A stretch of DNA of 43,504 nt. Origin: Acidobacteriaceae bacterium. Its GTDB lineage: Bacteria; Acidobacteriota; Terriglobia; Terriglobales; Acidobacteriaceae. Both the position numbers and the translations under genes were made by a program. Of the stretch, positions 38,606-43,504 are shown piece by piece. Location of the stretch: the NCBI GenBank assembly GCA_003164635.1, contig PLTV01000109.1, positions 1 through 43,504 of the forward strand, read 5' to 3'. Position 1 is the first letter of the stretch. Every line of letters starts with the position of its first letter. A model generated the notes under the pieces. It saw only the letters and a list, made by a program, of their open reading frames with translations. It ran no database searches and was not told where the DNA came from.

Positions 38606-41182
38606 TTACTGCTGGACCGATGCATCGGCATTGGGCGCAGTTTTCGGTGCCGTCCCACTTGGCGGCGCCGCGGGAGTAGCTGCCGGCGCTACGGGTTCCG
38701 TCGTCGCATTCGGCACAGCCACTGCCGGAGCCGTCGCCGGCGTTTGTGCCGCCAGTTCACGCGGCAGCATCGTTACGGGCAGCGTCAAAGTCTGTACCGT
38801 GGTCGGATCGTCGCGCAGCCGCAGGTACAGCGTGCCATTGGCGGGGTGCGGCACCGTCAGTTGCGTTCCCGTGAAGTCCGCTGGGACGTCGGTGGCGTTA
38901 TTCAAGTCCGGAGCCGACCCAATCGAAGAGGAAAGAAACAGGTTCGCGCCGGTCAGCGTGCAGGCTTTCGACACTGCCCTAGGGCAGCGCAACTCCTTGA
39001 ATGCCGGTACGCGCACCAGCGTTCCCAGCGGCAGCCAATCCCCGGCCACGCCCTGGCCCGACATCGCCCGTACCTGCACCGGCCCGAAGGCCGACGTGCC
39101 GAACCGCGCCAGTGGCTCAATCATCGCAATCGCCGTCTTCGCATCTTCCAGCATCAGCCCGGTATCCGTCAGCGACAACACCGTCCTGAAGCTGCCGTCC
39201 GAAGCCGCAACTTCCACCCTCTCATCCCGCGCAAAGTTTCCTGGAATCTTCGATTTGAGAAAGAAAACCAGTTTCCCATCCACCGGCAGGTCGTCTACGT
39301 TCGCCAAATGCACCGGTGAAGCCGCCGCCGAGGCATCTTCCTGAATGCCTTTGTTCAGCAGCGTGATCTGCGGCCTCGGCGGTTCCACCGTGACTGGAAC
39401 TTTCAGTTGCCGTCCATCCTGCAGTTGGACCTTTGCCGAATAGTCTTTCCCCGCTTCCAGGCTATCGGTCGGCTTGTCGAAGGCCATTGTCAGCTGGTCG
39501 GCATCCTGCACTCGATTCAGCTTCAGTGGCTTCAGCGCCATCCCATCCAGCTCCGCCTTGGCCACTTCGTCCAGTCGGTTTCCCTTTAGCACTGCCTCCT
39601 GGTCGCCGGCGCTCATCGTCAGCCGGTCCAGGGACGCGGCCTCAGCATAGGCCGTCAGCGCCACCGTATCGGGCTTTGCCAGCCCGTATTGATAGACCTC
39701 GACAGTCAAGGGCCCCGGCTGCGCTTCCTTCATCGGCACGGCCACTTCCAGCGAATCCTGCTTCGGAGTCTTCCACGTCAGCTTCACGGTCGCGCCGCCT
39801 TGAGCTCGCTCTTCCACTCGCTCCACGCAAAGTGAGCTGTCGTCTTCAAGGTGCAAGGTGTCTTCGCGGCCCACCACCAGTGCCGACTGATCGCCGGCGG
39901 CCAGCGACCACTTGCCCGATTGCGCCACATGCAAATGAAAATGCGGGCCTTCCCAATCCTCAAAGCCCCACTTCCCGCGCACCGACGCGGTCAAGTCTCC
40001 CTCAGGCAGCGCAGGTGCCGGGTACGCCAGCACCAGCCCGCCCGCCGAGGGATCGGCCTTCACCGCCAGGTCAAGCGCCGCGGCCTTCGCATTGGTCTGG
40101 CTCTCCACATGCAGCGTAATCCCATGCGTCAGCTGCGTCGAAAACACCACCGGCGCTCCTTCAGCCGGAAGCACGAGGCCGGGCTTCAGCGCGCAGAACT
40201 TGTCCTCGGCATTCACCGGGTGCAACGGCGGAGCCTTCACGGGTCCAACCGGCGGCAGCGCTATCACCACCACCGACTTCGGGTCGCGGAACGAAGGCGG
40301 AACATTCAGCCGAAGATTCAGCGTGTCGTCCACCGGCAGCGCCAGAGCCGGAATGTACTGGAAATGCGCCGTGTGCAGCGAAGACAGAATCCGTGCCGTA
40401 TCCAGGATTGCCCCCACATAGGGGCTGAACGTGCCCGCCCCGGCCAGCGTCGAGTAGCTGAGCTGGTTCATCAGGTCCCCGGTCGCACCATTCGCCAGTT
40501 GCGTCACCATCGACTGCGTATTCGCATCGTCCAGCACCAGGCCGTCCGTATGTTGCACCAGGCACGGCGCCTGCTGATCGCTCGGCTTGTCAAAGCAATC
40601 TTTATCCACCCTGATTCCCAGGCTGCGGGCGGCCTTTTCTGCCCGGTCTTTCAGCAACTTGGGATCCGTCTGCGAGGTCACCTTCACCTCCGCCAGGTAC
40701 GATTCCAGGCGCATGCGGTCAAGACTTGCGGCCTGTAAATCTTGGCTGGCGCGCACAAACGCCCCCGGCAGCTTCGTCACCGCGTTGCGCAGCGTACTGA
40801 AGTCTCCGCCTGTCTCCGGCGCCAGAAAGACCAGCGCCTGCTGCGCCTCCGCCGGAACCGTAACAAACACGCCTTCGTTCCGCACCTCGCGGTTCCACGT
40901 CTCCACGCGATGGAACCAGTCCGCGGGCGGCTGATTCGTCGAGCCCCGCAGAAACGCAACAATCAGAACGAATCGCGTGGTCTGGCTCTCGGGAAAATCC
41001 GGATGAATCCAGAGGCGGTCGCCGGCAAGCAGATTGGGCACTTCCCCAATCGGCAAAGTCACCGTTCCGCGCTTCACATGAATATCGACTTTAGGACCAG
41101 AGAGATCGAAGGCAGGGGCATCGGCAAGCAGTCCTGTTGATGCAAGAACCCAGAACAGCAAAAGGGGCAAAGTACGGCGCAT
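38606..41182 (-). CDS. Large secreted protein of unknown function
   Basis: An 858-residue protein with an N-terminal signal peptide (MRRTLPLLLFWVLASTGLLA, cleavage expected near residue 21). The N-terminal third has TLPIGEVPNLLAGDRLWIHPDFP and RFVLIVAFLRGSTNQPP, followed by a region with four to six cysteines and no known motif. The second half has at least two IPT/TIG-like beta segments (around SAGDQEAVLKGNRLDEV and ACTLTGANLFLSSS). The C-terminus is a Pro/Ala/Thr-rich tail of about 50 residues. No catalytic motif is visible. It looks periplasmic or surface-exposed. I do not recognise the family beyond resemblance to hypothetical proteins of Acidobacteriota. Confidence 0.8.
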   Translation of the reverse strand: MRRTLPLLLFWVLASTGLLADAPAFDLSGPKVDIHVKRGTVTLPIGEVPNLLAGDRLWIHPDFPESQTTRFVLIVAFLRGSTNQPPADWFHRVETWNREVRNEGVFVTVPAEAQQALVFLAPETGGDFSTLRNAVTKLPGAFVRASQDLQAASLDRMRLESYLAEVKVTSQTDPKLLKDRAEKAARSLGIRVDKDCFDKPSDQQAPCLVQHTDGLVLDDANTQSMVTQLANGATGDLMNQLSYSTLAGAGTFSPYVGAILDTARILSSLHTAHFQYIPALALPVDDTLNLRLNVPPSFRDPKSVVVIALPPVGPVKAPPLHPVNAEDKFCALKPGLVLPAEGAPVVFSTQLTHGITLHVESQTNAKAAALDLAVKADPSAGGLVLAYPAPALPEGDLTASVRGKWGFEDWEGPHFHLHVAQSGKWSLAAGDQSALVVGREDTLHLEDDSSLCVERVEERAQGGATVKLTWKTPKQDSLEVAVPMKEAQPGPLTVEVYQYGLAKPDTVALTAYAEAASLDRLTMSAGDQEAVLKGNRLDEVAKAELDGMALKPLKLNRVQDADQLTMAFDKPTDSLEAGKDYSAKVQLQDGRQLKVPVTVEPPRPQITLLNKGIQEDASAAASPVHLANVDDLPVDGKLVFFLKSKIPGNFARDERVEVAASDGSFRTVLSLTDTGLMLEDAKTAIAMIEPLARFGTSAFGPVQVRAMSGQGVAGDWLPLGTLVRVPAFKELRCPRAVSKACTLTGANLFLSSSIGSAPDLNNATDVPADFTGTQLTVPHPANGTLYLRLRDDPTTVQTLTLPVTMLPRELAAQTPATAPAVAVPNATTEPVAPAATPAAPPSGTAPKTAPNADASVQQ

Positions 41183-41714
41183 ACTCTCTATTGTACGAAT
41201 TCACGCCGCCAAAATCAGCTTGCTGCCACCGATCGGATACACTGTCAGTTGTATAGCTTTACCCCGGGAATTAGTTTATTGTGTTTCTCAAAACCGTAGG
41301 GTACAGAGATCAAAGGACTATGGCCACCTATTTTGTAATTGGGCCGCCAAATAGCCAGCATGGCTCTACAGAAATGCAACTCTGAGATTCACAAACGTTA
41401 TTCCGTTTCCTCTCGTCCGATCGCCCGAGTTTGTTCTTCAATATCTTGACCCCGGCGACCGCCTGAGGATCGAAAAAATTGAAAACGAGCTGCTCATTCT
41501 CGCCTGCAACACGGCCATAATCGCATCTCGGAATTGATGGTTACCGAAGGCAATCGCTGAAGTGCTTTTCGCTGGTGGAAGGCGCCTTTTCTTGCGTTCG
41601 TAAAATTTGCGCGTATTCCGTATCTGCTCTGGAGATTCCGAAACCATACCTTCCCATCAGGTGGAATCGGGATCGCTCTCAGTGCGAAGAGCAAGACGTA
41701 TGGAGATGAGGATT
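41183..41714. other. AT-richer intergenic region, no gene recognised
   Basis: 532 bases between divergent genes, visibly lower in GC than the flanks. It must hold the promoters of the 858-residue gene (minus) and of the acidic/PIN gene pair (plus). A short frame near 41350-41540 without a start codon reads LQYLDPGDRLRIEKIENEL and was judged insufficient for a pseudogene call. No RNA gene or mobile element was recognised. Confidence 0.45.
41190..41195 (-). promoter_or_regulatory. Possible -10 box of the secreted 858-residue protein gene
   Basis: TACAAT on the minus strand lies seven bases before the ATG at 41182, with only a weak CTGATT 17 bases further upstream as a -35 candidate. If real, the transcript would have almost no leader. 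No separate Shine-Dalgarno is evident. Confidence 0.25.
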
Positions 41715-42434
41715 ATGAAATCGATAAAAGATGCGCACGGCAGCGTAGACGTCAATAACCTCAGCATTCCCGATGCCGAAGAAATGATCGAAGAAGCTCT
41801 CAACGAGTTGACTTATTCTTCCGATCCCGGGCTGGCGCGCGTCCTCCATTTCCTGGCGCCGCCCGGCTATCAGGCCATCGTCGAGCTGTGCAGCGAAAAC
41901 GGCCGCAGCAAGCGCCGCAACGCCTTTGCCGATTCATGGTCGCCTGAAGAAGATGAGGTGCGCATCTACTTCGAGCGAATTTCCGATCATGAACCGGCGC
42001 CGCGGCCCGCGCGCACTTCCCGCGTATCCCTTAGCAACGTCGACGATGACGACGACGATGGCCAGGAAGGCCAAATCCCCGCCGACCTCGATGTGCGCGT
42101 CAAAGAGCTCTGCGCGGCCCTGGCTGAGGCGGAACGCGGCGGCCACGCCTTCATCGCGCTTAAATGGTTCCGCGATTCGTTTCTGCCCCGCAAAGCTTTT
42201 CGCTGGAATCAGCATCCCGAGTCCCGCCAGGCCGTCCTCGCTGAAGCGATTCAGCGAGGCGTCGTGCTGACCAGCAAAATTGCAAACCCCAAAACCCCGG
42301 CCTATCCCACCACCACCATTCGCCTCAATCGCGCCGAAGCCGGAATTCCAGAAGAAGCCCAACGCTTTCATCCCGTCGAAGTGCAGGGGGATTCCATCGT
42401 CGAAACCATTGAAGACGAGCGGGGCGAATTGTGA
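41715..42434 (+). CDS. Acidic hypothetical protein paired with a PIN-domain gene
   Basis: A 239-residue protein that I do not recognise. The N-terminal half is acidic and helical (SIPDAEEMIEEALNELTYSS, 17-36), with a conserved-looking HFLAPPGYQAIVELC stretch. A poly-Asp run (D110-D115) forms a linker. The C-terminal part (about 125-206) has the helix-helix-strand pattern of a winged-helix domain, ALAEAERGGHAFIALKWFRD to YPTTTIRLNR. It starts at ATG 41715 after GATGAGG and overlaps the PIN gene by GTGA. The pairing is like a toxin-antitoxin operon, but the protein is much larger than ordinary VapB antitoxins. Function unknown; regulator of the PIN protein is one idea. Confidence 0.7.
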   Translation: MKSIKDAHGSVDVNNLSIPDAEEMIEEALNELTYSSDPGLARVLHFLAPPGYQAIVELCSENGRSKRRNAFADSWSPEEDEVRIYFERISDHEPAPRPARTSRVSLSNVDDDDDDGQEGQIPADLDVRVKELCAALAEAERGGHAFIALKWFRDSFLPRKAFRWNQHPESRQAVLAEAIQRGVVLTSKIANPKTPAYPTTTIRLNRAEAGIPEEAQRFHPVEVQGDSIVETIEDERGEL

Positions 42435-42883
42435 GTTGTTACTTTCTTGAATCCACCGCCTTCATCAAGCTCTTTGTTCGCGAGCCGGGCACCGACGCGC
42501 TCATTCGCCTCATGGAGGCCGTTGAAGACAATCGCAAGCTCATCTCCTCCTCTACGCCCCTCGAAGTCTATGCGGCCATACGCCGCCGCGAGCGTGCCGG
42601 CGCCATCTCCGCGGAAAACGCTGCCGCCGCTCTCGATATCCTGCGCCTCGAAGCCGCACGCATGGTGCAGGAGCCGCTCAATCCCGCCGTCCTCGAAGCC
42701 GCGCGTCAGTTGATTGATCGTTCCGCCCTGCGCTGGCCTGACACGCTTCAGCTTGCCGCCGCCATTGCCGCGCGCGACATGTTTCAGGGCACTGAAATCA
42801 TCTTCGTGTCCTCATCCTCCCAGTTGCTCGATGCTGCCAGGACAGAAGGCTTCCAAACCCTCAATCCCGCCAACGAAGCCTGA
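42431..42883 (+). CDS. PIN-domain protein (VapC-like) with altered active site
   Basis: A 150-residue PIN fold with the family order of motifs: YFLESTAFIKLFVREPGT at the N-terminus, E45 in TPLEVYAAIRRRERAG, D104 in RWPDTLQLAAAIAA and the last strand IIFVSSSSQLLDAARTEGF. Two of the four acidic positions differ: the first Asp is Glu (E7), and the usual Asp after FVSA is Ser (near S129). VapC nucleases use these residues for Mg2+, so activity may be reduced or different. GTG 42431 overlaps the upstream stop (GTGA), showing tight coupling to the acidic protein. Toxin, structured-RNA nuclease or inactive binder are all possible. Confidence 0.82.
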   Translation: MSCYFLESTAFIKLFVREPGTDALIRLMEAVEDNRKLISSSTPLEVYAAIRRRERAGAISAENAAAALDILRLEAARMVQEPLNPAVLEAARQLIDRSALRWPDTLQLAAAIAARDMFQGTEIIFVSSSSQLLDAARTEGFQTLNPANEA

Positions 42884-42967
42884 GAATCTCATTCCCCGCA
42901 TGAGACATCCCCTCGCCGAACTCCGCATCTTACGGTCTGGTCGTTAACCCCGTATCGGAGAAAAATC

Positions 42968-43462
42968 ATGAGCGTTGGCAGCATCGAAGAGCTATTCATC
43001 GACGAACTAAAGGACTTGTATTCCGCCGAACACCAGATCACCAAAACCCTTCCAAAATTGGTGAAAGCGGCTACCACACCCGAACTAAAGAAAGCATTTG
43101 AGAACCACTTGAAAGAAACCGAGGGCCAGATCGAGCGCCTCGATCGCGTATTCGAGATTCTTGGCAAGAGCCCGCGTGGAAAAACCTGCGCGGGTATGAA
43201 GGGTGTTCTCGAAGAGGGCGCGGAAATGCTGAAAGAAACGGAGGAGGGTTCGATCCGCGATGCTGCCCTCATCTCGGCTGCGCAACGCGTGGAGCACTAC
43301 GAGATGGCCGGCTATGGAAGCGTCCGCGAATACGCGAAGCTGCTTGGCCAGAACGAGATTGCTAAGCTGCTTGAGAAAACCCTCGAGGAAGAAAAGGCCG
43401 CCGACTCCAAACTCGGCCAGGTTGCCAGGCAGGTTAACCCGGCAGCGCTCCAACCCGCGTGA
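42968..43462 (+). CDS. yciF: YciF/DUF892 ferritin-like protein
   Basis: A 164-residue four-helix ferritin-like protein. It has SIEELFIDELKDLYSAEHQI, then ENHLKETEGQIERLDRVFEILG, then DAALISAAQRVEHYEMAGYGSV and EKTLEEEKAADSKL. The E/H residues (E16/H22 region, E71-type, E/H of VEHYE, EEE) fit the di-metal site of the DUF892 family, associated with stress responses. GGAG lies seven bases before ATG 42968. It stands alone after the PIN pair. Exact function is not established for the family. Confidence 0.9.
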   Translation: MSVGSIEELFIDELKDLYSAEHQITKTLPKLVKAATTPELKKAFENHLKETEGQIERLDRVFEILGKSPRGKTCAGMKGVLEEGAEMLKETEEGSIRDAALISAAQRVEHYEMAGYGSVREYAKLLGQNEIAKLLEKTLEEEKAADSKLGQVARQVNPAALQPA

Positions 43463-43481
43463 TTTGATTTATGTATTCAAA

Positions 43482-43496
43482 CTTGGGTGCCCCAGG
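43482..43496. repeat. Short inverted repeat at the right edge
   Basis: CTTGGG and CCCAGG (43482-43487 and 43491-43496) can pair around a three-base loop with one wobble. It may be a small hairpin terminator for yciF or the left arm of a longer dispersed element cut by the window end. The sequence after it (GTCTCGATT) resembles intergenic repeats I associate with Acidobacteriota. Confidence 0.3.
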
Positions 43497-43504
43497 TCTC
43501 GATT

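Noticed and set aside
41350-41540. Open stretch reading LQYLDPGDRLRIEKIENEL, faintly like the end of a fumarylacetoacetate-hydrolase fold
   Set aside because: No start codon, no catalytic motif, and similarity rests on a generic PGD turn; not enough for a pseudogene.

Overview
The window looks like chromosomal DNA of a GC-rich soil bacterium, most likely Acidobacteriota (class Terriglobia). That assignment is inferred from three things: the very large secreted NHL-propeller/Ig-repeat protein with a C-terminal hydrophobic segment followed by a lipobox-like LTAC, the secreted 858-residue protein of a style common in that group, and the overall codon choice. No rRNA, tRNA, CRISPR array, transposase or phage gene was seen.

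About 33 kb (790-33494) is one nitrogen-scavenging island for both purine and pyrimidine rings. On the left, a minus-strand run (12970 down to 790) encodes an amidase, an ABC substrate-binding lipoprotein, an XdhC-type maturation factor and then the complete reductive uracil/thymine pathway: PreT-PreA dihydropyrimidine dehydrogenase, dihydropyrimidinase, beta-ureidopropionase-like M20 hydrolase, (methyl)malonate-semialdehyde dehydrogenase and a class III aminotransferase. The N-terminus of a second xanthine-dehydrogenase-type molybdenum subunit is cut by the left edge.

Divergent from it, a plus-strand run (13041-19936) encodes a nucleoside-deaminase-like protein, an FAD-linked oxidase, a creatininase-family amidohydrolase, a CocE-type hydrolase, the ABC ATPase and permease that probably partner the distant binding protein, and a DUF3891 protein. 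A small minus operon (21773-19973: RidA, formamidase, AtzH/HpxZ-like protein) faces it. The substrate of this central module is not known and is the best candidate for an undescribed pathway.

On the right, a ten-gene minus operon (32968-22946) carries the whole route from xanthine to glyoxylate: three-subunit xanthine dehydrogenase, uricase, HIU hydrolase, OHCU decarboxylase, allantoinase, allantoate amidohydrolase, ureidoglycine aminohydrolase and ureidoglycolate amidohydrolase. Guanine deaminase (guaD) is divergent from it. The molybdenum-cofactor cytidylyltransferase mocA (after a DUF2165 membrane protein) converges on its end. This is the plant-like ureide route, which releases ammonia and CO2 without free urea. 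Many junctions are ATGA/GTGA overlaps, so translation is probably coupled.

From 33.5 kb on the content changes: the 1413-residue NHL/Ig protein, a ferredoxin, the secreted 858-residue protein, a two-gene pair of an acidic protein plus a PIN-domain protein with an altered active site, and a YciF-like ferritin-fold protein. No transcription-factor gene was recognised anywhere in the window.
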